Assembly (NCBI RefSeq): GCF_000770675.1
Contig: NZ_AVBG01000010.1
Coordinates: 84,189-148,188, forward strand
Direction of reading: 5' to 3'
From: Pontibacillus chungwhensis BH030062
GTDB taxonomy: Bacteria; Bacillota; Bacilli; Bacillales; BH030062
Length of the DNA stretch: 64,000 nucleotides
Shown here: positions 1 through 7,660 of the stretch, piece by piece
Layout: each line of letters begins with the position of its first letter
How positions within the stretch are numbered: position 1 is the first letter of the stretch
Program-made: the position numbers and the translations under genes
Notes under the pieces: generated by a model
What the model was told of the DNA's origin: nothing
What the model saw: the letters and a program-made list of their open reading frames with translations, nothing else
Databases searched by the model: none

Positions 1-52
1 ATGTAGAACGCGAGAGTGAAGAAGACGATCATAACTCTGTGGGAGGTCTTTA

Positions 53-250
53 ATGATGCAGAATAACTTATTCCAGCAAGCAAAAAGTGCCGTAAATAAC
101 ATCACTAACCGCAATGGTGAAGCGAAGGAGAAAAACATCCAAACAGCGAAGAACTGTATCAACTCAGCTCGCGCTAACGCTTCCCAAGAAGAACAAGCTC
201 AGCTTCAGCAGCTCGAATCAGAAATCGAGCGTCACCAGGGATTAAAATAA
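53..250 (+). CDS. DUF3813-type small protein (YizC-like)
   Basis: A 65-residue hydrophilic, probably cytosolic protein rich in Gln, Asn, Ala and Glu, with no membrane segment or signal peptide. The pattern of an N-terminal 'NLFQQAKSAV' helix followed by a 'SARANAS..EQAQLQQLE' helix matches the small DUF3813 family as I remember it, whose B. subtilis member is YizC. The neighbours support this: in B. subtilis yizC lies beside ipi and yitT, and both counterparts occur within the next 4 kb here. A GGGAGG ribosome site at 41-46 serves the ATG at 53; a second ATG at 56 is equally possible. The function is unknown. An intrinsic terminator follows directly. Confidence 0.75.
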   Translation: MMQNNLFQQAKSAVNNITNRNGEAKEKNIQTAKNCINSARANASQEEQAQLQQLESEIERHQGLK

Positions 251-264
251 CACAGCTCAAGAAA

Positions 265-298
265 AGCCTGCCCTCTAATCAGAAGGCAGGCTCTTTCA
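265..298 (+). terminator. intrinsic terminator after the YizC-like gene
   Basis: Perfect 8-bp stem AGCCTGCC (265-272) and GGCAGGCT (285-292) followed by CTTTC. It lies 15 bp after the stop codon. Confidence 0.75.
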
Positions 299-305
299 CG
301 CCGCA

Positions 306-372
306 AAGCACTGCAGGGTGCCAGACACCCTGCGGCGCTCTAAAGCAGAGAAGCGTGCCAGACACGCTTTAG
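306..372. repeat. two dispersed GTGCCAGACAC palindromes, 36 bp apart
   Basis: Two copies of the near-palindromic core GTGCCAGACAC start at 318 and 354. Each has extended arms (GGGTGCC/CACCC and GCGTGCC/CACGC) with CTAAAGCA or GCACTGCA words around it. This is the first occurrence of a repeat family that recurs at 9.5, 11.1, 12.7-13.1 and 28.3 kb. It sits between two converging genes. Confidence 0.8.
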
Positions 373-384
373 TGCAATAAAGCA

Positions 385-424
385 AAAAAGGAGCCTCCTG
401 AGTTGTTTCAAGGGCTCTTTTTTA
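385..424. terminator. bidirectional terminator
   Basis: AAAAAAG, then a GAGCC (391-395) / GGCTC (413-417) stem with partly paired interior, then TTTTTTT. It can act for the minus-strand gene ending at 422 and, more weakly, for plus-strand transcription. Confidence 0.55.
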
Positions 425-1063
425 GGTAGAGTATTTTGTGTTTTCATTTGTGGGTGGTGTCATCTGAAGAAGTTTAAAGACGTAAACGTAGCCGATTACG
501 GTAACGCCTGTTAATACCCAACTCATCACTTGCCTTAATACAAGTGCTTGATCAAACGCTTCTACACCATATTGCGTTACTAGCCAAGCCTTCCACCCAG
601 CGAAAACGAGCTCACGAAAGACAAAGACAAACGTGATTAGCTGAAACACAAAGAACACTTTCTTCTGCATAAATTTCGCTTTCAAACCTTTTCTGTCCTG
701 CCCTTGCATTTCCATGACGTCTAGCATTAAGTAAAGGGCAATTGGCTTCCGGATCAGCATACTCCCTAAGAAAATGCCGCCTCCTAATAAAGCAAAGTAA
801 ACCCGATTCCATAGGAGCTGTATAGCCGATCCTGCTAATACATCAAATAAGGTTCCCACTACCAAATTAGCCAGCATAAAAATCCCGAAAAACTGAACCT
901 TTTTCACCGCTTTGAATCGAATAAAGGTGTAGATAATACCTGGAACAGAAGACAATAGCATTGCATAGTAATCTCCAATGTCATCCCGTATAAAGTTCCA
1001 AACGACAAGGGGGAATACGATATAACAAATCAGATCCCATACTACTATATTTTTTTGATTCAT
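422..1063 (-). CDS. VC0807-family-like integral membrane protein
   Basis: A protein of about 213 residues with roughly six hydrophobic segments, alternating short loops and a polar stretch around 'MLDVMEMQGQDRKGLKAKF'. The segment order and the motif 'NRVYFALLGGGIFLGSML' resemble the VC0807-like family of uncharacterised membrane proteins; this is from memory. An upstream ATG at 1096 would overlap the preceding gene. I choose the ATG at 1063 because AGTAGGTG sits at the right distance before it, and this leaves an 8-bp gap to the stop of the upstream gene. The two membrane proteins are probably co-transcribed. The function is unknown. Confidence 0.7.
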   Translation of the reverse strand: MNQKNIVVWDLICYIVFPLVVWNFIRDDIGDYYAMLLSSVPGIIYTFIRFKAVKKVQFFGIFMLANLVVGTLFDVLAGSAIQLLWNRVYFALLGGGIFLGSMLIRKPIALYLMLDVMEMQGQDRKGLKAKFMQKKVFFVFQLITFVFVFRELVFAGWKAWLVTQYGVEAFDQALVLRQVMSWVLTGVTVIGYVYVFKLLQMTPPTNENTKYST

Positions 1064-1070
1064 CTTGCAC

Positions 1071-1505
1071 CTACTTTTTACGTTTTGTCCACTCATCTAG
1101 TTTAACAAGTGATACTCCAAAAGCAAGATGTCCGACTAACCAATAAGATATAGCAGTCAAATCATCGAAAGCTGGCGTTTCTTTAATCGCAAGATCTGTA
1201 AGCGGAAAATACGTTAACGCAGCAAAAGCCGTTAATACGAGTGCTGTTGCCCACCTGGAATTTGCTCTGCCATCCGTTTGATACTTATTCCAAGCCAAAT
1301 AGACAATAGCGATTGACCAGGCAATGATCAGATGGAAGAACCACTCCATATATATTGGCCAATCAATATCCCCAATAACCGGTATGAAATCTACATTTAA
1401 GAGTAACGTATACACTTTCTTACCTGTCCCATATTCAAAGATCCATAATACCAAGCCTAAAATAAAACCTGTTGCCGTCCCGAGCCAGAGTCCCTTTTTA
1501 ATCAT
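1071..1505 (-). CDS. small four-helix membrane protein, unknown function
   Basis: A 144-residue protein with four predicted membrane segments (about residues 5-22, 50-70, 87-104 and 118-135) and a basic C-terminus. I do not recognise the family. The start follows GGGGGAGAGAT. It is first in a two-gene minus-strand unit with the VC0807-like gene, whose ribosome site overlaps this gene's stop codon. This suggests the two products are made together and may act together. Confidence 0.65.
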   Translation of the reverse strand: MIKKGLWLGTATGFILGLVLWIFEYGTGKKVYTLLLNVDFIPVIGDIDWPIYMEWFFHLIIAWSIAIVYLAWNKYQTDGRANSRWATALVLTAFAALTYFPLTDLAIKETPAFDDLTAISYWLVGHLAFGVSLVKLDEWTKRKK

Positions 1506-1740
1506 ATCTCTCCCCCATTTCTCTCATTAACTGAATACGTTCATTATATGAGGAATATACCCTTTCTACTTCAAACAATCGGCTCATTTAGCCCATTCAA
1601 CTACCTTCATTGTAGCAAAACCCTCACCCTCATTTTTACGATAGTTGTGAGCGTTCCATGACGAATAGCTCTTCCTTTTGTGCGAACTGAATGTTTCGTG
1701 CTAATATGAGTATGGATACTATACAGAGGAGGTATTCCTT

Positions 1741-2004
1741 ATGAGTGTACAAGCAAAAGAAACCCCTAACCCAAATGCCATTAAATTTGACAGTGACCGA
1801 ATGATTTTCGAAGGAAATGGAAGCGTATCGGTCATGCCTGGTCAAACGAGTGACCACAGTATCTTAAATGACCTAATGTCACTAAATGGTGTTGATAATG
1901 TATTTGGCTTCCAAAACTTTATCACAGTTAACAAGAAAAACGATGCATCATGGGATGAACTTAAACAACAAGTCATTGATACAATTGAAAACCATGGGTA
2001 TTAA
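1741..2004 (+). CDS. Nfu N-terminal-domain protein (iron-sulfur scaffold-like)
   Basis: An 87-residue protein made only of the Nfu_N fold. It opens with 'ETPNPNAIKF', the family hallmark, followed by '...VFGFQNFITVNKK...W'. In full-length Nfu proteins this domain precedes a CxxC scaffold domain that carries the Fe-S cluster. That domain is absent here and the protein has no cysteine, so it cannot bind a cluster by itself. It may be a partner or regulator in Fe-S assembly, which is an inference. The ribosome site is GAGGAGG at the proper spacing. It is transcribed alone, with a strong terminator behind it. Confidence 0.8.
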   Translation: MSVQAKETPNPNAIKFDSDRMIFEGNGSVSVMPGQTSDHSILNDLMSLNGVDNVFGFQNFITVNKKNDASWDELKQQVIDTIENHGY

Positions 2005-2028
2005 ATCTTATCCTTTATGATAAGATAC

Positions 2029-2063
2029 GAAAAAGGCTGTCCCCCGCGGGACAGCCTTTTTAA
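2029..2063. terminator. bidirectional terminator
   Basis: AAAAGGCTGTCCC (2031-2043) pairs with GGGACAGCCTTTT (2048-2060), with A and T runs on both sides. It serves both the Nfu_N gene and the converging lipoprotein gene. A weaker TCTTATC/GATAAGA hairpin lies at 2008-2027. Confidence 0.85.
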
Positions 2064-2070
2064 GTATGAA

Positions 2071-2994
2071 TTAATTAAAGGTTTCCAGTTTAACAAATTT
2101 TTGATTCGTTACTGAACCATCTTTAGCACTGATTTCATACAACATAAGCGTTAATGTACCGCTTGTTGGAAGTTGATCTTCAGCAATTTCTACAGTAAAT
2201 TCAAACTCACCCCAACCTGGTGCCCCTTCACTTACTTGTACGGGGGTGTCCATCACGATCACTTGATGTCCATCCTCTACGTTGTACATAAAGCTTCCTT
2301 CGAACACACGAGCTTCACCAGAAACGGTATATTGACCATTCTCACCTTCTACCTTCACGTTACGGAATGCCTGGTTTTCTGAAGGGATTTCAAAGGCTTT
2401 TTCTACCTGAAACGGCTTCGCTTCAATTGTTTGACCATTCATCTTCATTGGTAATACCGTCACCTCAGCACTATATGTACCAGGTTGTACACGCTCACCA
2501 TCTTGATCATAGTTCCATGATGATGTAAATGTTAATTCTTTAGAAGGTTTGATCTCTTCTGAAACCACTGCTTGTGTAAACGACTTTCCTTCAGAGTAAC
2601 GGTAAACTTCTTCACCCTTAGCATTCTTCACGATAATTTCATACTGTTGACCAGAAGAGAAATGAAGATTAACATCCTTTTCACCATTGTTCTTCAAACT
2701 AAAGTCAAACGTTACTTTCTCCGTTTCTGGGTTTACGGCAGCTGACATTTCGATTTGTTCTAGTAGCGTTTGTAAGTCGACCTCTTCAGTAGAGTCTTGC
2801 TCGGTGTCCTCTTCTGGTTGGTCGGACTCTTCTGAGTCTGTTTTCTCTTTTGTTTCCTCATTCGTTTCCTCGTTGGCTTTTTCGCCGCTCACATTTTCTG
2901 TCTCTTCATCGTCTTTAGCTTTCGACTCACCTGAGCTAGCACAACCAGCAGCAATAAATAACATTGCCATGATGATAACAAGAAATTTCTTCAT
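2071..2994 (-). CDS. lipoprotein with BsuPI and Gmad2 domains
   Basis: About 307 residues. The N-terminus is a lipoprotein signal with lipobox 'FIAAGC', so it is anchored to the outer face of the membrane through Cys18. An acidic, Glu/Asp/Thr-rich linker follows at about 25-75. Next comes a BsuPI-like domain (about 80-195), named after the B. subtilis intracellular proteinase inhibitor, with 'FSLKNNGEKDVNLHF...SGQQYE' and 'LQPGTYSAEVTV'-like strands. The C-terminus (about 205-305) is a Gmad2 immunoglobulin-like domain of the kind found in spore-germination lipoproteins. A GTG at 3003 is in frame, but the ATG at 2994 fits the AAAGGGAA ribosome site better. It occupies the position of B. subtilis ipi beside yitT, but is exported, unlike Ipi. 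A role in protease control or the envelope is inference. Confidence 0.8.
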   Translation of the reverse strand: MKKFLVIIMAMLFIAAGCASSGESKAKDDEETENVSGEKANEETNEETKEKTDSEESDQPEEDTEQDSTEEVDLQTLLEQIEMSAAVNPETEKVTFDFSLKNNGEKDVNLHFSSGQQYEIIVKNAKGEEVYRYSEGKSFTQAVVSEEIKPSKELTFTSSWNYDQDGERVQPGTYSAEVTVLPMKMNGQTIEAKPFQVEKAFEIPSENQAFRNVKVEGENGQYTVSGEARVFEGSFMYNVEDGHQVIVMDTPVQVSEGAPGWGEFEFTVEIAEDQLPTSGTLTLMLYEISAKDGSVTNQKFVKLETFN

Positions 2995-3066
2995 CCTTGT
3001 CACTTCCCTTTCTATTAAATTCCACCCTGTTCATTTGTCGTTCTACTCAATCATTTCGTTACACTT

Positions 3067-3912
3067 TTAACCATCTCTTCTGAAGAAACCGAATATACCT
3101 GTTGTTTGCACGATATTCGTGAAGGCATGTGGATCAACATCTTTAATCGTATGTTCAAGATCATACAATTCATAACGGGTGATAACCATAATCAGCATGT
3201 CCTTTTCTTGATTGGTAAAAGCACCTCGTGCTGGAACTTTTGTAATCCCACGAACCATTTTTGAATGAATAGCTCGTTGCAAGGCTTCTGCCTCAGTTGT
3301 AATAATCATAGCGGTCAACTTCTCATGTCGCGTATGAACGGCATCAATAACACGGGTCGATACATAAAGTGTCACAATGGTATAGAGAGCTTTTTCTTCA
3401 TCATATAGCAAGCCTGCCAATATAATAATCAATCCATTTAAAAGAAAGAAATAAGTCCCTATCGGGCGATCTTTTATACGGGATAACACCATCGCTACAA
3501 TATCCATACCACCTGTTGAAGCACCCCACTTCAATGTAAGACCGACACCTAATGCTCCAATCACACCACCAAATACTGAGTTTAATAAGATATCAGTAGA
3601 TAGTTGTTTAACAGGAATCACTTCGAGGAAGAAGGTGGTAAATACAACTGAAATGATACTATAAATTGTAAACCCTTTCCCTACTTTATACCAACCCAAA
3701 ATAATAACCGGTATATTTAAAATGAAGAGTAGCACACCGGTCGTAATTCCAAATCCTATATAATCCTGCATGACACTTGAGAGCAACTGGGCAACTCCTG
3801 TAAACCCGCTTGCATAAACGTTTGCCTTAATAAGGAAGAAGTTTAGTGAAATAGAATTTAATATAGCCCCTAGTATAACAATGATAATTCGTTTGATTTC
3901 TGGAAGAAACAT
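3067..3912 (-). CDS. yitT: YitT-family membrane protein (DUF161 + DUF2179)
   Basis: 281 residues. The first about 190 carry five to six membrane helices with the DUF161 signature 'NANVYASGFTGVAQLLS' and 'GASTGGMDIVA'. The C-terminal soluble DUF2179 domain (about 215-280) contains 'RGAFTNQEKDMLIMVITRYEL'. The family is widespread in Firmicutes and its transport substrate is not established. The ATG follows TAGGAGGTCGTC. It is divergent from a DegV gene, as yitT lies next to yitS (DegV-type) in B. subtilis. Confidence 0.88.
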   Translation of the reverse strand: MFLPEIKRIIIVILGAILNSISLNFFLIKANVYASGFTGVAQLLSSVMQDYIGFGITTGVLLFILNIPVIILGWYKVGKGFTIYSIISVVFTTFFLEVIPVKQLSTDILLNSVFGGVIGALGVGLTLKWGASTGGMDIVAMVLSRIKDRPIGTYFFLLNGLIIILAGLLYDEEKALYTIVTLYVSTRVIDAVHTRHEKLTAMIITTEAEALQRAIHSKMVRGITKVPARGAFTNQEKDMLIMVITRYELYDLEHTIKDVDPHAFTNIVQTTGIFGFFRRDG

Positions 3913-4032
3913 GACGACCTCCTAAGCTCTAGATTTCTGTTCTGTTTCGTGCAAAGATTAATACTATGATGAGTCTCTCTTCTCTATATATCATAAAACC
4001 CCCACCCTTTAAACCACTTTTTGCTAAATGCT

Positions 4033-4083
4033 TTGACTATCCTGCCTGCTACTATTACACTTATGACAATAGGACCACGGTCT
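4033..4083 (+). promoter_or_regulatory. candidate sigma-A promoter and small palindrome before degV
   Basis: TTGACT (4033-4038), a 17-bp spacer, then TACACT (4056-4061), about 70 bp before the DegV start. Just downstream of the predicted transcription start is the palindrome GACC-AC-GGTC (4073-4082), which could be an operator or a small hairpin. This is a visual match only. Confidence 0.5.
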
Positions 4084-4133
4084 AAACCACATTGATCTAG
4101 TATTCATTATATATTTTAGAAAAGGGTGAAAGT

Positions 4134-4994
4134 ATGTCTGTACGAATTATTGCTGATTCTGCTTGCGACTTGCCTACATCTGTTATGGAGGAACATGGTA
4201 TAACACGCCTTTCCCTAACGGTTCACTTAGACGGCCAAGACTATAAAGACGGCGAAACGATTCAGCCTAAAGAAGTCTATGACGCGATGCGTAACGGGAA
4301 AGCTCCTAAAACGTCACAAGTCTCTCCTCAAAGTTTCAAAGAACTATTTGAGCACTTTGCAAGAGAAGGACAGGACTGTCTTTATCTTGCCTTCTCTTCC
4401 GAATTATCAGGAACGTACCAAACAGCTAAGATGATGCAACAAGAAGTACAAGAAACGTACCCAGATTTCAACCTTCAAGTCGTTGATACACATTGTGCTT
4501 CTCTTGGGTATGGACTTGTTGTCCTTCGTGCTGCAGCACTCGCCAAAAAGGGCAAATCACTTGATGAAATTAAAGAACTCTCCACCTATCACTTTGAGCA
4601 TATGGAACACATTTTCACGGTAGACGATTTAGAATACTTAAAACGCGGAGGCCGTGTCAGTAAAGCTGCAGCGTTTTTTGGAACCATGCTGAAGATCAAG
4701 CCCCTTCTTCATGTTGAAAACGGTCAACTCATTCCACTTGAGAAGATACGCGGCGCGAAAAAGGTACTTAAGAGAATGACTGAAGTTATGGAAGAAAGAG
4801 GCGTCGATTTGGGGGACCAACCTATTGCCATCAGTCACGGTGATGATCTCGAACGAGCTGAACAACTAGCCGAAATGATTCGTGATCAGTTCGGAACAAA
4901 AGATATTCACATACATCAAGTAGGAGCCTCTGTCGGTGCGCACTCAGGCCCTGGCACAATTGCTTTATTTTTCTTAAATGCTCCTTATAAATAA
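4134..4994 (+). CDS. DegV-family fatty-acid-binding protein
   Basis: 286 residues, the full length for the family. It begins 'IIADSACDLP', has the conserved 'TSQVSP' ligand-site motif (about residue 60), 'LSGTYQTA' (about 100) and 'LEYLKRGGRVS' (about 170), and ends with the 'VGASVGAHSGPGTIALFF' block. DegV/FakB proteins bind a single fatty acid and present it to the FakA kinase for acyl-phosphate formation. No fakA is in the window, as is usual because the partner is encoded elsewhere. The ribosome site is AAAAGGGTGAA. It is the likely counterpart of B. subtilis yitS. Confidence 0.9.
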   Translation: MSVRIIADSACDLPTSVMEEHGITRLSLTVHLDGQDYKDGETIQPKEVYDAMRNGKAPKTSQVSPQSFKELFEHFAREGQDCLYLAFSSELSGTYQTAKMMQQEVQETYPDFNLQVVDTHCASLGYGLVVLRAAALAKKGKSLDEIKELSTYHFEHMEHIFTVDDLEYLKRGGRVSKAAAFFGTMLKIKPLLHVENGQLIPLEKIRGAKKVLKRMTEVMEERGVDLGDQPIAISHGDDLERAEQLAEMIRDQFGTKDIHIHQVGASVGAHSGPGTIALFFLNAPYK

Positions 4995-5056
4995 TCTACC
5001 CTCTTTTCACACAATCTAATGATGTGTCTTACCATTAGAAAAAAGAGGTGTCCGAT

Positions 5057-5194
5057 ATGGCAACAAAAAATACAGGTGACAACAACAAGAAAGCATTAGA
5101 TAATAATGCCAAACAAGCTCGCAAAAACGAACAACGAGAAGCTGCTCGTCAAAACGGTGAGCGCCAATACTCAAAGAAAACCGATCATAAGTAA
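5057..5194 (+). CDS. DUF3941-type very small protein
   Basis: A 45-residue protein that is highly charged and Asn/Lys/Gln-rich with no hydrophobic stretch. It ends in 'QYSKKTDHK', which together with 'DNNKKALDNNAKQARKNEQRE' matches the tiny DUF3941 family of Bacillus as I recall it. The ribosome site AAAGAGGTG lies 6 bp before the ATG and a strong terminator follows the stop, so it is a complete transcription unit. The function is unknown. Confidence 0.7.
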   Translation: MATKNTGDNNKKALDNNAKQARKNEQREAARQNGERQYSKKTDHK

Positions 5195-5205
5195 TTCACA
5201 GTAAA

Positions 5206-5237
5206 CGCCTGAGGAAAAGCTCCTCAGGCGTTTTTTC
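5206..5237 (+). terminator. intrinsic terminator
   Basis: Perfect 10-bp stem CGCCTGAGGA (5206-5215) / TCCTCAGGCG (5221-5230) followed by TTTTTT. Confidence 0.9.
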
Positions 5238-5317
5238 ACCTAATTTCACTCCTCACATGAAACTTTTTCCTCTTTAAGACGACTATGTAAGAAACCAAGT
5301 GAAGAGGGTGAATGATT

Positions 5318-7477
5318 ATGAAGCGAATGGTTATAACAGGAATTGCTTTAGTGGTGTCTCTTTTTATCATCCTATACGGTGTCGCAAACTGGGGCGTTTC
5401 TGCAGAGGTAAAAGAAGAAAGTCAAGTCGTTCCTGTCCACAAAGACTGGACGGTTGTTTTTTCTAAAGAAATGAACAAAGAAAGCTTCACAGATGAAACG
5501 ATTCAAGTGATTAACAAGAAAACAGGTGAAAAAGTACCTACCACCTTCGAAGTAAGTGGTAACGGGGAATCGTTAAATATTTTTGCACCTAAAGGTGGAT
5601 ACGAAGTGAATCAGGACTATACCCTAACGATCTCAAAAGGCGTAACCTCTGTTCGAGACGTTGAACTGTCTAAAGATTTCACGTACACCTTCACTACTTC
5701 AAAAGAACTGCCCGCGATTGGTTCTGAAGAAGAATTGAAGGCGATTTTAAAGAAGTTTCAAAATGAAGATTCATCTATGCGAATGACTGTTGAAGAAAGC
5801 GCGGATGTTAGTGCTTCTTCAGAGGATTCTGCGAGCAGTTCATCTAAGACGAATATTCAAGTCAATGGTGTCGACGAAGCAGATCTCGTCAAGAATGACG
5901 GTGAACACATTTACTATGCCAGAAACAATGACATTGTCATTGCAAAAGGCTCTCCTATTGAGAAAGCCAAGGTCCTCACCAAAATTGATGATGAAAACTT
6001 TATACCAAATCAACTCTTTCTATACAACGATCGACTCGTCGTCCTTGGCTATCAACATCAATCGCTTCCACGAGATGCAAAAGAGGAAGCGTCGGCAGCA
6101 GATTCTATGATTAGGCCAAACTTTAGAAGTCATATGGCCGTCCGTGTTTATGATGTTTCGGATCCTACCTCTCCTAAAAAGGTGCGGGATCTTAACCTTG
6201 AGGGGAACTATTTAACTTCTAGAATGATTGACGGTCAAATCTACGTCCTATCCAATGAGTACACATCCATCCACCATTTAGAGGAAAAGAAACAAAACGA
6301 CCAAGAAGTCCGCCCTACTTTTAAAGATTCTGCCGTGAGTGAAGACTTCCAACCGATTCCTTACGGGAAGATCCATCAGCTTCCAGGAAGTAAATACTCG
6401 TCGTTCCTTACGATTGCAAGTTTTGATGTTACAGACGACAGTACACCCGCCAACGTAAAAACCTATCTTGGTGCTGGAGATACCGTTCATATGTCTAAAG
6501 ATAACCTGTACGTCGCCACACGCTCTAGGAGCTTTCCAGTCGATGCATTTTTTGCAACATCTTCATTACCAGAAGACCTTGAACAAAGTACTAAGATTTA
6601 TCAATTCCACGTAGAAAACGGCGACCTTACCTACAACGGTGAAGCTGATGTACCAGGCCAGTTAATCAATCAATTTGCTATGGATGAGCATGATGACTCC
6701 TTCCGCGTCGCTACAACTACTGGACAATTTGGGGGAGATGAGAATCCGTCGCTAAATCATTTATATACGTTTGATTTATCGATGACTCCAATTGGTAAAG
6801 TTGAAGGATTAGCAAAAGGAGAACGAATCTATAGCGTCCGCTTTATGCAAGATCGAGCTTATATGGTTACATTTAAACAAGTTGATCCCCTGTTTGTCAT
6901 TGATCTTAAAGAACCTTCTTCCCCCGAAGTACTCGGAGAACTTAAAATCCCAGGCTTCAGCAATTACCTCCATCCCCTTGGAGACGATCATTTAATTGGT
7001 ATTGGTCAAGATACTGAAGTCGTTAAGTCAGATGGGAGAGAACGGGTTGTTACTAAAGGGGTAAAACTTTCGCTATTTGATGTGAGTGACGTCTCAAATC
7101 CACTAGAAAAAGATGTAGCAATCATTGGAGGAAAGGGCAGTCACACAGATGCCAGTCACGATCACAAGTCCCTATACATCCACCCAGACGGCAACTTATT
7201 TGGCCTCCCGATTCAAGTCTCAGAAGAATATGAACGAAAGAGTCAGGGAGCTTACCTTTATAAAATCACACCAGAGAATGGATTTGAACTTCAGGCAACG
7301 ATTACAAACGATCAAGATTACAATGTAGAACGTAGGTGGGAATCCCGTATTTCTCGAATGATTTCCCTCAATGACACTTTATTTACCCTTTCTCATGAAG
7401 AATTGAAGGCCGTTGACTTAAGTACCATGAAAGAAGTGAAAACCATTACCTTCCCTAAACAAAACTCAAATGAATAA
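5318..7477 (+). CDS. secreted or membrane-anchored beta-propeller protein with SbsA Ig-like domain
   Basis: About 719 residues. An N-terminal hydrophobic segment (residues 4-25) acts as signal peptide or anchor. A Big_5/SbsA Ig-like domain follows (about 30-125: 'VVFSKEMNKESFTDETIQVI', ending in 'YTFTTSKELP'). An acidic Ser-rich linker leads to a large beta-propeller domain (about 175-715) starting with 'QVNGVDEADLVKNDGEHIYY', the signature of the Beta_propel (PF09826) family. These are extracellular proteins of unknown activity. An ATG at 5312 also exists, but the ATG at 5318 is 9 bp after GAGGG and fits better. It is a single gene with its own terminator. Confidence 0.85.
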   Translation: MKRMVITGIALVVSLFIILYGVANWGVSAEVKEESQVVPVHKDWTVVFSKEMNKESFTDETIQVINKKTGEKVPTTFEVSGNGESLNIFAPKGGYEVNQDYTLTISKGVTSVRDVELSKDFTYTFTTSKELPAIGSEEELKAILKKFQNEDSSMRMTVEESADVSASSEDSASSSSKTNIQVNGVDEADLVKNDGEHIYYARNNDIVIAKGSPIEKAKVLTKIDDENFIPNQLFLYNDRLVVLGYQHQSLPRDAKEEASAADSMIRPNFRSHMAVRVYDVSDPTSPKKVRDLNLEGNYLTSRMIDGQIYVLSNEYTSIHHLEEKKQNDQEVRPTFKDSAVSEDFQPIPYGKIHQLPGSKYSSFLTIASFDVTDDSTPANVKTYLGAGDTVHMSKDNLYVATRSRSFPVDAFFATSSLPEDLEQSTKIYQFHVENGDLTYNGEADVPGQLINQFAMDEHDDSFRVATTTGQFGGDENPSLNHLYTFDLSMTPIGKVEGLAKGERIYSVRFMQDRAYMVTFKQVDPLFVIDLKEPSSPEVLGELKIPGFSNYLHPLGDDHLIGIGQDTEVVKSDGRERVVTKGVKLSLFDVSDVSNPLEKDVAIIGGKGSHTDASHDHKSLYIHPDGNLFGLPIQVSEEYERKSQGAYLYKITPENGFELQATITNDQDYNVERRWESRISRMISLNDTLFTLSHEELKAVDLSTMKEVKTITFPKQNSNE

Positions 7478-7486
7478 AGATGCTTA

Positions 7487-7515
7487 AGCTCCGAGAAATC
7501 TCGGGGCTTTTTTGT
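7487..7515 (+). terminator. intrinsic terminator
   Basis: AAGCTCCGAGA / TCTCGGGGCTT stem with one G-T mismatch, followed by TTTTTTG. Confidence 0.85.
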
Positions 7516-7660
7516 TCCATGAAACTTAAAACAAAAGGCATTGATTAGAGTAACTATTATCATCCTCTAAATTGTCACAATCTTCGTCAAAACCGTATTT
7601 ACTTTCCTCACATTCAGGAATAAAATACGGGTAAGGGTATACAAAAGAGAGGATGAGTTC

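Noticed and set aside
2687..3070. 127-residue Ser-rich plus-strand ORF
   Set aside because: Antisense of the Glu/Asp-rich linker and signal peptide of the lipoprotein gene.
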